NCBI GenBank assembly: GCA_963728445.1
Contig: CAVSJO010000006.1
Span: 1,054,001 to 1,118,000, forward strand
DNA: 64,000 nucleotides
Direction: 5' to 3'
DNA from: CAVSJO01 sp963728445
Lineage (GTDB): Bacteria; Gemmatimonadota; Gemmatimonadetes; Longimicrobiales; RSA9
The notes under the pieces: model-generated
The model's database searches: none
What the model was told of the DNA's origin: nothing
What the model saw: only the letters and a program-made list of their open reading frames with translations
Part shown: positions 1 to 9,091 of the stretch, in pieces
Layout: the number at the start of each line of letters is the position of its first letter
How positions within the stretch are numbered: the first letter of the stretch is position 1
Translations under genes and position numbers: made by a program

Positions 1-843
1 CTGGGCGAGGCCGTGGGCGCGTACGACGTGCTGGAGGGCGTCGGGCTCCTGGACGCCGTCGTTCTCGTCGACCAGTCGCCCATCGGCCGGACGCCGCGCT
101 CGAACCCCATCACCTACATCAAGGCGTTCGATCCCATCCGCGAGATCTTCGCCTCCCAGCCGCTCGCGAAGGAGCGGGGCTACAAGCCCGGCCACTTCTC
201 CTTCAACGTGAAGGGCGGCCGCTGCGAGGCGTGCAAGGGCGACGGCGTGGTCCAGGTCGAGATGGTGTTCATGGCCGACGTCTACGTGCCGTGCGACGTA
301 TGCGGCGGCGCTCGCTACAAGCCCGAAGTGCTGGAAGTGAAGTTCCGCGGCCTGAACATCCGGGACGTCCTCGATCTCACCGTCGACGAGGCGATCCGCT
401 TCTTCCTCAAGCAGGACCGCCTGAGCACCATGCTCTGGCAGCTACAGCAGGTCGGCCTCGGCTACCTTCGGCTCGGCCAGTCGGCGACGACCCTGTCCGG
501 CGGCGAGGCGCAGCGGCTGAAGATCGCCCGCGAGCTCGCGGGCGCCGGCCGCCGCCGCGGCCGCCGCATGTACATCATGGACGAGCCGACGACGGGCCTG
601 TCCGGCAACGAGGTCGCGAAGCTGCTCCAGGTCCTGGGCCGGCTCCTCGACGCCGGCCACAGCGTCCTCGTCATCGAGCACAACCTGGACGTCATCCGCG
701 CGGCCGACTGGGTCATCGACCTGGGCCCCGAGGCCGGAGACGCCGGCGGCCGCCTCGTCGCCGCCGGCAGGCCCGAAGACGTTGCCGCCGTCCCCGCGAG
801 CCACACCGGCCGCTACCTGCACGCCCTGCTCACCCCCGCCTGA
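1..843 (+). CDS. uvrA: Excinuclease ABC subunit A family protein, C-terminal part (5' end outside window)
   Basis: UvrA is the ATP-dependent DNA-damage recognition subunit of nucleotide excision repair. The reading frame is open from base 1, so the start codon lies outside the window; 280 residues remain. Visible landmarks are the DQSPIGRTPRSNP segment, a four-cysteine zinc module (Cys codons at 223, 232, 292 and 301, CEAC...CDVC), the ABC signature LSGGEAQRLKIARELA near 493 and the Walker B stretch YIMDEPTTGL at 571. Two deviations from typical UvrA are seen: NPITYIKAF where NPATYTG is usual, and Ser rather than His after DEPTTGL. Such variants are seen in second-copy (UvrA2-like) proteins. 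The missing N-terminal part prevents deciding between UvrA and UvrA2. Confidence 0.9.
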   Translation: MGEAVGAYDVLEGVGLLDAVVLVDQSPIGRTPRSNPITYIKAFDPIREIFASQPLAKERGYKPGHFSFNVKGGRCEACKGDGVVQVEMVFMADVYVPCDVCGGARYKPEVLEVKFRGLNIRDVLDLTVDEAIRFFLKQDRLSTMLWQLQQVGLGYLRLGQSATTLSGGEAQRLKIARELAGAGRRRGRRMYIMDEPTTGLSGNEVAKLLQVLGRLLDAGHSVLVIEHNLDVIRAADWVIDLGPEAGDAGGRLVAAGRPEDVAAVPASHTGRYLHALLTPA

Positions 844-950
844 GCCCGCCGTCCCCGCTTGCCGTCCCCGCAGTCCGAAACTCCCGCGCTCGTCAACCCG
901 TAGTTAAACGACGCCGTCCTCCGGTCCGACTCCTCCTGACCCGAAACTCC

Positions 951-3398
951 ATGATCGACGCCGTTCGAGCCGACCTGCGACTCGCCTTACGGAATCTTCG
1001 CCGCCGCCCCCTGTTCACCGTCGTCGCGGTGAGCGTGATCGCCCTCGGGAGCGGTGCAGTGACCACCGTGTACAGCGCCATGAACGCCGTTCTGCTGCGG
1101 CCGCTGCCCGGCGTCGAGGACCCCGCCGGGCTGGACCTCCTGCAGCGCCGTTCGCCCGCCGTCGACGACAACGTGTCGGCGTCGTACCTCTACTTCGATG
1201 CCCTGCGGCGGAGCACGGAGACGCTCCAGGACGTGGCGGCCTTCAGCAAGGCCTCGCTGTCCATCGCCGTGGACGGGCCCGGCATCGCCGCGGCGGGCAA
1301 CATCGTCAGCGGAAACTACTTCGCGGTGCTGGGAGTGCATCCGCTGCTGGGGCGCTTCTTCTCGGAGGACGAGGACCGCGCGCCCCTGGCCGCTCCCGTC
1401 ATCGTGGTGTCCGAAGAGTTCTGGAGGGACCGGCTGGGCGCGGATCCGTCCCTGGTGGGTCGGGAGCTCGGCGTGAACGGCCGCCGCTACACGCTCATCG
1501 GCGTCGCGCCCTCCTCGTTCATGGGCGTGTTCACGCCTCTCCGCGTGGACGCCTGGGTGCCCCTGATGATGCAGCCGCACGTGCGCCCGGGCCGCGACCT
1601 CGACGACCCGTCGGCGAACTGGCTGTGGCTGTTCGGACGGCGCCGGCCCGGCGTGACGGAGGCGGCGGTGAGCGACGAGCTTTCGGCGCTCACGGCGGCC
1701 TTCCACGACCGGAGCGCCGAGCCCGCCTCCCTCGCGACCTACGATCGCGTGGACGTGTCCGCATTGACGGGGCTGCCGCCCGACGCGAGTCGTGCCGCAC
1801 TGGGCTTCATGGCCCTCTTCCTGGGCGCGGCCGCGCTGGTCCTGCTCATCGCCAGCGTCAACGTGGCGGCCATGCAGTCGGCGCGGGCGGTCGCCCGGCG
1901 ACAGGAGATGGCCGTGCGCGTGGCGCTGGGAGCGAAGCGCGGCCGGCTCGTCCGGCAGCTGCTGACCGAGACGGCGGCCCTGTTCACGCTCGGCGCGGGC
2001 GGAGGCTTCCTCCTGTGCGTCCTCGCCACGGCGGCGCTCGAGCGACTGCCGCTGCCGCTGGACGCCCCGCTCCGCCTCGATCTCTCGCCCGACTGGCGGG
2101 TCTTCGCCTTCGCGCTGCTCCTTTCCCTCGCGATGGGCCTCGTCTCAGGGCTGGTGCCCGCCTGGCGTTCGTCTCGCCCCGACCTGGCCACCCGCCTCGG
2201 CGTGGGGACCGGCCGCGTCGCCGCCCGGCACCGACTCGTGAGCGGCGGGCTCGTGGTCGGCCAGCTCGCGTTCTCCCTCGTCCTTCTCGTGGCTGCAGGC
2301 CTGTTTCTGAAGGCGTTCGACCGCGGCCGGGCGATCGATCCCGGGTTCGACTCCGAGCACGTCGTCACGGCCGATCTCGATCCCGTGTCCTGGGGCTACG
2401 ACGCCCGGCAGGCCGAGGCGTTCTACCGCGTCCTCGACGCCCGCCTCCGCGAGATGCCCGAGATCTCGACCGTCGCCTATACGACCGTGCTTCCCCTGCA
2501 GATGGGGAGCAGCGGCGGCCGCATTCACCCCGACGGCGCCGCCGGAGGACCCGCGGACGATCGGGACGGCATGAGAGTCGAGATCAGCACGGTCTCCGCC
2601 GGCTACTTCGACGCGCTCCGGATCCCGATACTCGCCGGTCGCGCCATCGACGAACACGACGTGGAAGGCTCCCAGGCCGTCGCCGTCGTCAACCAGACGC
2701 TGGCGCGGCGCCTGTGGCCCGGCGGAGACGCCGTAGGTCGGACCTTCCGCAGCGACGGCGAGCGGGTCCGGATCGTCGGCGTGGCCCGGGACGCGAAGTA
2801 CGCGGACCTGTCGGAAACGACGCCGCCCTTCGTGTACTACGCGCTCGGTCAGGGAAGCGCCGGGAGTCGACACCTGCTCGTGCGCTCCGCCGCCTCCGCC
2901 GCCCTGCCCGAGCGCATTCGTCGCGCGGTGAGCGAGATCGATCCCGCGCTCCCCCCGCCCGTCGTGACGACCATGAGGCGCGCGACCGCCGTGGTTCTGC
3001 TGCCCCAGCGGGCGGCCGCACTCACGACCGCAGGGATGGGGACGGTCGGGCTCCTCCTGGCGGCCGTTGGCCTGTATGGCGTCATCGCCTATGCGGCCAG
3101 CCGACGAACCCGGGAGGTCGGGGTTCGTGTCGCCCTGGGCGCGCGTCCCCGGGATGTGGTCTCCCTCGTGCTCGGCGAAGGCCTCCGCCTCGCCGCGATC
3201 GGCGTCGTACTCGGCCTGATCCTCGCCGCCGCCGCCACCCGCCTCATGCAGGGTCTGCTGCTCGACGTGAGCCCGCTCGACCTGCCGATCTTCGGCGGAA
3301 TGTCGCTGATCTTCGCGCTCGTGGCCGCCCTCGCGAGCTGGATCCCCGCCCGCCGCGCCGCGAACGTGGACCCGATGGCGGCGCTGCGCGTCGACTAG
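951..3398 (+). CDS. ADOP-family (MacB/FtsX-like) ABC permease
   Basis: The 815-residue product has the duplicated MacB layout: an N-terminal membrane helix (about residues 18-42), a periplasmic MacB-type domain, a three-helix FtsX block (about 283-400), a second periplasmic domain, and a second FtsX block (about 684-815) ending in ARRAANVDPMAALR. The cytoplasmic coupling motif EMAVRVALGAKRGR in the first half is mirrored by EVGVRVALGARPRD in the second. This matches the acidobacterial duplicated orphan permease family, named for its usual lack of an adjacent ATPase; none is adjacent here. The substrate is unknown. The start at 951 was chosen because the MIDAVRADLRLALRNL opening is typical; the frame stays open upstream only because it runs antiparallel to codon bias inside uvrA. 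No clear Shine-Dalgarno is seen. Confidence 0.88.
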   Translation: MIDAVRADLRLALRNLRRRPLFTVVAVSVIALGSGAVTTVYSAMNAVLLRPLPGVEDPAGLDLLQRRSPAVDDNVSASYLYFDALRRSTETLQDVAAFSKASLSIAVDGPGIAAAGNIVSGNYFAVLGVHPLLGRFFSEDEDRAPLAAPVIVVSEEFWRDRLGADPSLVGRELGVNGRRYTLIGVAPSSFMGVFTPLRVDAWVPLMMQPHVRPGRDLDDPSANWLWLFGRRRPGVTEAAVSDELSALTAAFHDRSAEPASLATYDRVDVSALTGLPPDASRAALGFMALFLGAAALVLLIASVNVAAMQSARAVARRQEMAVRVALGAKRGRLVRQLLTETAALFTLGAGGGFLLCVLATAALERLPLPLDAPLRLDLSPDWRVFAFALLLSLAMGLVSGLVPAWRSSRPDLATRLGVGTGRVAARHRLVSGGLVVGQLAFSLVLLVAAGLFLKAFDRGRAIDPGFDSEHVVTADLDPVSWGYDARQAEAFYRVLDARLREMPEISTVAYTTVLPLQMGSSGGRIHPDGAAGGPADDRDGMRVEISTVSAGYFDALRIPILAGRAIDEHDVEGSQAVAVVNQTLARRLWPGGDAVGRTFRSDGERVRIVGVARDAKYADLSETTPPFVYYALGQGSAGSRHLLVRSAASAALPERIRRAVSEIDPALPPPVVTTMRRATAVVLLPQRAAALTTAGMGTVGLLLAAVGLYGVIAYAASRRTREVGVRVALGARPRDVVSLVLGEGLRLAAIGVVLGLILAAAATRLMQGLLLDVSPLDLPIFGGMSLIFALVAALASWIPARRAANVDPMAALRVD

Positions 3399-3481
3399 AC
3401 CCGGGCGCGGCCGAGGACTCTCCCGCTGGCGTGGCTTTCGCAGGCGTAGCGGACAGACGTCCCTACGATCCTGGAGGTCCT

Positions 3482-3673
3482 GTGTCTCCCCATCGAATCA
3501 CGACGACCGCTCTCGTGGCCCTGACCCTCGCTGCCTGCGCGCCCAAGCGCCCCGAGGGCATGCCGCCCGTCGGGCCCCAGCCCGCCGCCGCACCCGAGCC
3601 CACCGCCGCCACCGGCAAGGGCGCCCTCCCCCAGCGCGACACGACAAGGATGAGGACGCTCCCAAGCCCGTAG
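3482..3673 (+). CDS. Small lipoprotein, 63 residues
   Basis: A GTG start is preceded at good spacing by GGAGG (3473-3477). The product opens with a short basic segment, a hydrophobic run TTALVALTLAAC and a lipobox (LAAC), followed by a Pro/Ala-rich mature part of about 40 residues. It is therefore a predicted lipid-anchored peptide. No domain is recognised. It stands alone between the ADOP permease and the amidohydrolase pair. The composition is low-complexity after the lipobox, so a function cannot be assigned; entericidin-like or linker-type small lipoproteins look similar. Confidence 0.55.
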   Translation: MSPHRITTTALVALTLAACAPKRPEGMPPVGPQPAAAPEPTAATGKGALPQRDTTRMRTLPSP

Positions 3674-3719
3674 TCCCCCCTCCCGGCCGAAGGCCGAACC
3701 CCGCGAAGCGAAGCGAGCG

Positions 3720-3845
3720 CGCAGTGTCCCCGCCCGCAGGGCGGACCCCCCGCCGCAGGCGGTGCCCCGCCCGAAGGGCGGTGCCCGGCGCGAAGCGCCG
3801 TGCCCCGCGCCCCCCGGCGCGGTGCCCCGCTCGCGGAGCGAGCGG
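3720..3845. repeat. Cluster of short GC-rich inverted repeats
   Basis: At least five different short hairpins lie in a row in this intergenic stretch, each of the form stem-AG/AA/GGA-stem, for example CCGCCGCAGGCGG, CCGCCCGAAGGGCGG, GGCGCGAAGCGCC and CCGCTCGCGGAGCGAGCGG. Most are separated by the same TGCCCC/GTGCCCC spacer. The stem sequences differ but the architecture repeats. It ends about 45 bases before the SD of the amidohydrolase gene. A second palindromic array of a different sequence lies at 9092-9300. Confidence 0.7.
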
Positions 3846-3900
3846 TTCTTTCCTACGTTTCCCCCCCGTTACGCTCCAACCCCCCACAGGAGATCTTTCC

Positions 3901-5382
3901 ATGCACCTGCGACCGCCAGCCGTGTGGGCGCTGGCCCTTTTCGTCGCCGCCGGCTGCGCCAGCGCGCCCGCCGCGACGACGTCCGCGCGCCCGCAGTCCA
4001 CGAAGGCCGTGAGCGCCGCCGACTCGAACTCCGTCAGCGGCCCGTTCAACGCCGCCGAGGAGGACGTGCCCATCAACAACAGCACCACGGCGTATCCGTC
4101 CACGTACAAGCCGATCCCCTACCGGCCGGTCGTGATCCGCAACGCGACGGTGATGACCGCCACGGACGGCGGGACGCTGAAGAACGCGTCCGTTCTGCTC
4201 CGGGACGGAAAGGTGGTCGCGGTCGGCGCCAGCGTCGACGCGCCGTCGGACGCCATTGTCATCGACGGAACGGGCAAGTACGTGACCCCGGGCCTGATCG
4301 ACACGCACTCGCACCTGGGAGTGTACGCGGCCCCCGGCGTCGCGTCGCTCTCCGACGGCAACGAGGCGACGTCGCCCAACACCGCCCAGGTCTGGGCCGA
4401 GCACTCCGTCTGGCCACAGGATCCGCAGATCCCGCTGACCCTGGCCGGCGGCGTGACCACGATGCTCATCCTGCCCGGCTCGGCGAACCTGTTCGGCGGC
4501 CGCGGCGTCGTCGTCCGCAACATTCCCCAGCGCACCGTCCAGGACATGAAGTTCCCCGGCGCGCCCTACGCGCTGAAGATGGCGTGCGGGGAGAACCCCA
4601 AGCGGGTGTACGGCGGCCGCGGCCGCTTCCCCTCCACCCGAATGGGCAACATGGCCGGGTTCCGCGAGGCGTGGATCGCGGCGACGGAGTACAAGAAGAA
4701 GTGGGACGAGTGGCGGGAGAACGGCTCGGATCCGGCGAAGATGCCGCACCGGGACCTGCAGATGGAGACGCTGATGAGCGTTCTCAACGGCCAGACCCTC
4801 ATCCAGAACCATTGCTATCGCGCCGATGAGATGGCCGAGATGATCGCGATGTCCCACGAATTCGGCTACCACATCGCCGGCTTCCATCACGCCGTGGAGG
4901 CGTACAAGGTCCGGGACCTCCTGAAGAAGGAGGGGATCTGCGCGATGATGTGGTCCGACTGGTGGGGCTTCAAGCTGGAGGCGTACGACGGCATCGAGCA
5001 GAACATCGCGCTGCTGGCCAAGGACGGGAACTGCACGGTGCTGCACACGGACGACCCGAACGGCGCGCAGCGCATGAACCAGGACGCGGCCAAGGCGCTG
5101 CGCGCGGGGCAGGAGGTCGGCATCCATCTCACGGAGGACGACGCGATCAAGTGGATCACGATCAACGCCGCGAAGGACCTCGGCATCCAGGACCAGACAG
5201 GCTCGCTGGAGCAGGGCAAGCGGGCCGACGTCGTCGTCTGGTCCGGTGACCCGTTCAGCGTCTACAGCAAGGCGGAGCGCGTCTTCATCGACGGCGCCCT
5301 GGTCTACGACCGGAGCGACCCCTCGAAGCAGCCCGTCACCGACTTCGAGCTCGGCATCCTGCCGGAGGGGGTGAGCCGATGA
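3901..5382 (+). CDS. Secreted amidohydrolase lipoprotein (metal-dependent, probably active)
   Basis: The 493-residue product starts with a signal sequence and a lipobox (FVAAGC), so it is probably lipid-anchored outside the cytoplasm. It is an amidohydrolase-superfamily protein of the imidazolonepropionase-like type: an N-terminal beta-sandwich segment, then VTPGLIDTHSHLG (HxH metal motif, about residue 132), later candidate ligand His residues in QNHCYRADE and GFHHAVEAY, the Asp of LHTDDP, and the C-terminal GKRADVVVWSGDPFS segment that completes the sandwich. AGGAG lies 7 bases before the ATG. The stop overlaps the start of the next gene by four bases (ATGA), so the two are coupled. The substrate is unknown; cyclic amides or dipeptides are typical for the family. 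Confidence 0.88.
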   Translation: MHLRPPAVWALALFVAAGCASAPAATTSARPQSTKAVSAADSNSVSGPFNAAEEDVPINNSTTAYPSTYKPIPYRPVVIRNATVMTATDGGTLKNASVLLRDGKVVAVGASVDAPSDAIVIDGTGKYVTPGLIDTHSHLGVYAAPGVASLSDGNEATSPNTAQVWAEHSVWPQDPQIPLTLAGGVTTMLILPGSANLFGGRGVVVRNIPQRTVQDMKFPGAPYALKMACGENPKRVYGGRGRFPSTRMGNMAGFREAWIAATEYKKKWDEWRENGSDPAKMPHRDLQMETLMSVLNGQTLIQNHCYRADEMAEMIAMSHEFGYHIAGFHHAVEAYKVRDLLKKEGICAMMWSDWWGFKLEAYDGIEQNIALLAKDGNCTVLHTDDPNGAQRMNQDAAKALRAGQEVGIHLTEDDAIKWITINAAKDLGIQDQTGSLEQGKRADVVVWSGDPFSVYSKAERVFIDGALVYDRSDPSKQPVTDFELGILPEGVSR

Positions 5383-6716
5383 GCCGCCGCACATTCGGGG
5401 CGACGTCGCCCCTCGCATTCGCCGCCCGGGGCCTCGCCCTCGTCGCGGCCGCCACGCTCACGACGGCGACGGCGCTCGCCTTCGGCGTCGCGCCCGCCGC
5501 CGCCCAGACGGTGGCCATCACGAACGCGAAGATCTATCCCGTCTCCGGCCCCGTCATCGAGCGCGGCACCGTCGTGATGAAGGACGGGAAGATCACCGCC
5601 GTGGGCGCGGACGTGCAGGCCCCCGCCGGCGCGAAGGTGATCGACGGCACCGGCAAGGTCGTCACGCCCGGCTTCCTCGACTCCGTCACGCAACTCGGCA
5701 TCGTCGAGATCGGCGCCGTCCAGGGCACGAACGAGACGCGCAGCTCGAACGATCGCATCACCGCGGCCTACAAGGTCAGCTACGGGATCAACCCGTACTC
5801 GACGCTGATCCCGATCGCCCGGACCGGCGGTGTGACGCGCGCCGTGGTGGCGCCCTCCCCCGGCACGCCGCTCATCGGCGGCCAGGCGGCGCTCATCCAC
5901 CTGACGGGCGACCGGATCTCCAAGATGATCGAGAAGGACCCCGTCGCCATGTTCGCGGCGCTGGACGAGCGCGCCGCCGAGCAGACGGGCGGCGGCCGCG
6001 GCGACGCCATGCTGCGCCTGCGGGAGATCCTGCAGGACGCGAAGGACTACGCGGCGAACAAGGCGGCCTTCAACGCCGGCAACCGGCGCGAGTACTCGGT
6101 GAGCCGCCTCGACCTCGAGGCGCTCATCCCCGTGCTCCAGGGCAGGGAGCCGCTGGCGCTGGAAGCGAACCACACGACGGACATCCAGAACGCGCTGGCG
6201 CTGCGGGACGAGTTCGGACTCAAGCTGATCCTCGTCGGTGCTGCCGACGGGTGGATGATGGCCGACGACCTGGCGAAGGCGGGCGTGCCCGTCGTGCTGA
6301 ACCCCATGACGGACATCCCCACCTTCGAGGAGCTCGGGGCGACGCTGGAGAACGCGGGTCGCCTGCAGAAGGCCGGCGTCGACGTGATCCTCTCGTCCTT
6401 CGACGCCCACAACGTGCGGGACCTGCGCCAGGACGCGGGCAACGCCGTCGCGTACGGAATGCCTTACGACGCGGCGCTCCGGGCGGTGACGCTCGGGCCG
6501 GCCGAGCTGTGGGGCATCGCCGACCGCTTCGGGTCCCTGGAGGCCGGCAAGGAGGCCGACGTTGTCGTGTGGACGGGCGATCCGTTCGAGCTCACGACCT
6601 GGCCGGAGCACGTCTTCGTGCAGGGTCAGGAGCTGCCGAACGACACCCGGCAGACCAAGCTGCTCGAGCGCTACCGTACGCTCGGCGACTCGATGCCGCC
6701 GGCCTACAGGCACTAG
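5379..6716 (+). CDS. Secreted amidohydrolase-fold protein lacking the HxH metal motif
   Basis: This 445-residue protein has a cleavable signal peptide (cleavage probably after APAAAQ) and the same fold as the gene before it, ending in GKEADVVVWTGDPFE. Where the upstream protein has DTHSHLG this one has DSVTQLG (about residue 104), so both first-strand histidine ligands are gone. The strand-6 His is also absent (ILVGAADGWMM). A His in LEANHTTD and an Asp in SSFDAHN remain. By family knowledge this should impair metal-dependent hydrolysis. Coupled translation with the active-looking partner suggests a heteromer in which this subunit is structural or substrate-binding; that is inference. The ATGA overlap fixes the start. 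Confidence 0.85.
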   Translation: MSRRTFGATSPLAFAARGLALVAAATLTTATALAFGVAPAAAQTVAITNAKIYPVSGPVIERGTVVMKDGKITAVGADVQAPAGAKVIDGTGKVVTPGFLDSVTQLGIVEIGAVQGTNETRSSNDRITAAYKVSYGINPYSTLIPIARTGGVTRAVVAPSPGTPLIGGQAALIHLTGDRISKMIEKDPVAMFAALDERAAEQTGGGRGDAMLRLREILQDAKDYAANKAAFNAGNRREYSVSRLDLEALIPVLQGREPLALEANHTTDIQNALALRDEFGLKLILVGAADGWMMADDLAKAGVPVVLNPMTDIPTFEELGATLENAGRLQKAGVDVILSSFDAHNVRDLRQDAGNAVAYGMPYDAALRAVTLGPAELWGIADRFGSLEAGKEADVVVWTGDPFELTTWPEHVFVQGQELPNDTRQTKLLERYRTLGDSMPPAYRH

Positions 6717-6739
6717 CGGGCCGAGGGATTCACGAAGAT

Positions 6740-6771
6740 CCGCCCCGCCGCGGAGAACCGCGGCGGGGCGG
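6740..6771 (+). other. 14-bp perfect hairpin before the S9 peptidase gene
   Basis: Arms 6740-6753 and 6758-6771 are perfectly complementary, with the loop AGAA. No T-tract follows, so it is not a classical intrinsic terminator. It may be an mRNA-stabilising or processing hairpin between the amidohydrolase pair and the peptidase. Its foot abuts an ATG at 6776, which favours the next in-frame ATG at 6791 as the real start. Confidence 0.6.
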
Positions 6772-6790
6772 ACACATGAAGGGAAAAGAC

Positions 6791-9091
6791 ATGAAGACGA
6801 AGTCGATCGCGGCCGGGCGCCGCACGTTCGGGCGGCCGCGCAGGCGGACGCTCGGGCCTTCCGCCGGGAAGGCGCTCCTTCCGGCGGCGATGTCAGCTCT
6901 CCTGCTGCTGCCCGGCGCCCTCGTCGGGCAGCAGAAGGCGGGTCTCGACAGCATCGAGGAGGCGCTCCAGGCCTCGGCCATCCTCGCCGGCCGGCGAGGA
7001 CCGGCGAGCGTGAACTGGATCGACGGCGGCGAGCGCTTCTCCTTCACCACCCGGAACCCGGCGACGAATCGCGAGGAGATCCGCGCGTACGACCCGAAGT
7101 CCCTCCAGGACCAGCGCATCCTGGAAGGACCCGCCCTCACTCTGCCAGGTACCGGTGAACCGTTCGAGTACCGCTCCTTCCAGTGGTCCCAGGACTCGAA
7201 GTTCCTGGTCTTCCAGAACAACTTCCGGAAGATTTATCGCCGCTCGGGCATCTCGGACTTCTACGTCTACTCCCTGGCGAAGGACACGCTCCAGCTCGCC
7301 GCGGCCGGAGCCCGTACGGCCGAGCTCTCGCCCGACGGCCACACGCTCGGCTATGAGCGGGACGGGGACATGTTCGTCTTCGATCTGGCCTCGAAGCAGG
7401 AGAAGCAGATCTCGGACAGCCCGTCCACCGACAGCGTGTTCGACGGACACTTCGACTGGGTCTACGAGGAGGAGTTCGGTCAGGCGCAGGCCTGGAAATG
7501 GTCACCGGACAGCCGCCACATCGCCTTCTGGCGCACCGACGAGCACGGCGTGCCGTGGGTGCATCTGAGCGATTATCGGGACCTCCATCCCGAATGGGTC
7601 ACCATTCCGATCCCCCTCGTCGGGGACCCCAACCCGACGGTGAAGATCGGCGTCGCCGACGTGGCGACCGGCAGGACGACCTGGCTGGACGCCGGCGTCA
7701 CGGACGGCGGGTACATCCCGCGCATCTACTGGACGAGCAGCCCCGACACGCTCGCGGTCATGACGCTCGACCGGGCCCAGAACCACGTCCAGGTGTTCTT
7801 CTTCGACGTGAAGGACGGCGGTCGGCGCAAGGTCTTCGACGAGACGTCGGACACGTGGCTGGACGTCTACGACTTCTACGCCGGCGTGGACGACATGATC
7901 TACTTCCCTCCGGGGATGCGCGAGTTCTTCTGGGTGTCGGACCGCGACGGGCACCAGCACGTCTATCGCTACGGCTACGACGGCAAGCTGAAGAACCAGG
8001 TGACGAAGGGGGACTGGACCGTCACCCGCGTCGAAGGCATCGACCCGAAGTCACGCACGGTCTATTTCACGTCAACGGAGGCCTCGCCTCTCCAGCGGCA
8101 GGTGTACTCCGTCCGGTTCGACGGTTCCGGCAAGCGGCGCCTGACGAAGACCGAGGGCAACCATCGGATCGACATGTCGCCGAACACGAAGTACTACATC
8201 GACACCTGGTCCAACACCGAGACACCCCGACAGGTCGAGCTGTGGTCCACCGCCGGTGGTGGAAGGAAGCTCGCCACCCTGGAGGACAACGCTTCGGTCA
8301 GCGCCTGGCTCGACGGTCACCAGTATTCGCCGCTCGAGATGTTCCACTTCACCACGTCCGACGGGGCCACGCTCGATGGCTCGATGATCAAGCCGCCCGA
8401 CATGGAAGCGGGGAAGCGGTATCCGGTGCTGTTCTCCATCTACGGCGGACCCGGCTCGCAGCAGGTCTACGATGCCTTCGCCACGAACGGCTGGGACCAG
8501 TACCTGGCCCAGCACGGCTTCATCGTGGTCGGGCTCAACAATCGCGGGACGGCGAACTACAGCCGCGACTTCATGAAGGTCGTCTACGAGCATCTCGGAA
8601 AGTACGAGAGCCGTGACTTTGCCGAAGCCGCGAAATACCTGGCCACCCTCCCGTACGTGGACGGGGACCACATGGCCATCCAGGGCACCAGCTATGGTGG
8701 ATACAGCACCATCTACACGATGCTCATGTACCCGGACGTCTTCCGGCTGGGCATCGCCAACTCGGGCGTGACGGACTTTCGCCTCTACGACAGCATCTAC
8801 ACCGAGCGCTACATGGGACTGCTGTCGGACAACCTCGGCGGATACGTGCAGAGCGCGGCGACGACGCACGCCGACAGCCTGAAGGGCCATCTGCTCATGG
8901 TCCACTCCATGATGGACGACAACGTCCACCCGGTGAACACGATGCAGATGCTCACGGCCTTCGGGGACGCCGGCAAGGACGTGGAGGTCCGGTTCTATCC
9001 GCCGGGCGCGCACGGCGCTTCGTACAGCGGCACCACGTACCTGCTCATGACGAAGGTGTATACGGAGGAGTTGGAGGAGTATCTGAAGTAG
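6791..9091 (+). CDS. Secreted S9B prolyl oligopeptidase-type peptidase (dipeptidyl peptidase IV family)
   Basis: The 766-residue protein begins with a basic, signal-like N-terminus ending near LVGQQ. It has an N-terminal beta-propeller (DPPIV_N) including the DWVYEEEFG Glu-Glu motif that binds the peptide N-terminus in DPP-IV enzymes, then an alpha/beta-hydrolase domain. The catalytic triad is visible as Ser in QGTSYGGYS (about residue 636), Asp in MMDDNVHPVN and His in PPGAHGASY. It should release dipeptides, preferably X-Pro or X-Ala, in the periplasm. The start at 6791 has the purine-rich AGGGAAAAG just upstream; the in-frame ATG at 6776 is pressed against a hairpin. It follows the amidohydrolase pair, and all three fit extracytoplasmic peptide or amide breakdown. 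Confidence 0.92.
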   Translation: MKTKSIAAGRRTFGRPRRRTLGPSAGKALLPAAMSALLLLPGALVGQQKAGLDSIEEALQASAILAGRRGPASVNWIDGGERFSFTTRNPATNREEIRAYDPKSLQDQRILEGPALTLPGTGEPFEYRSFQWSQDSKFLVFQNNFRKIYRRSGISDFYVYSLAKDTLQLAAAGARTAELSPDGHTLGYERDGDMFVFDLASKQEKQISDSPSTDSVFDGHFDWVYEEEFGQAQAWKWSPDSRHIAFWRTDEHGVPWVHLSDYRDLHPEWVTIPIPLVGDPNPTVKIGVADVATGRTTWLDAGVTDGGYIPRIYWTSSPDTLAVMTLDRAQNHVQVFFFDVKDGGRRKVFDETSDTWLDVYDFYAGVDDMIYFPPGMREFFWVSDRDGHQHVYRYGYDGKLKNQVTKGDWTVTRVEGIDPKSRTVYFTSTEASPLQRQVYSVRFDGSGKRRLTKTEGNHRIDMSPNTKYYIDTWSNTETPRQVELWSTAGGGRKLATLEDNASVSAWLDGHQYSPLEMFHFTTSDGATLDGSMIKPPDMEAGKRYPVLFSIYGGPGSQQVYDAFATNGWDQYLAQHGFIVVGLNNRGTANYSRDFMKVVYEHLGKYESRDFAEAAKYLATLPYVDGDHMAIQGTSYGGYSTIYTMLMYPDVFRLGIANSGVTDFRLYDSIYTERYMGLLSDNLGGYVQSAATTHADSLKGHLLMVHSMMDDNVHPVNTMQMLTAFGDAGKDVEVRFYPPGAHGASYSGTTYLLMTKVYTEELEEYLK

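Noticed and set aside
231..950. Upstream extension of the ADOP permease frame through uvrA
   Set aside because: The translation there is Arg/Pro-rich noise overlapping uvrA; the permease family starts at 951.
6776..6790. ATG at 6776 as the S9 peptidase start
   Set aside because: It directly abuts a 14-bp hairpin and has no SD; ATG 6791 in the same frame has a purine-rich SD.
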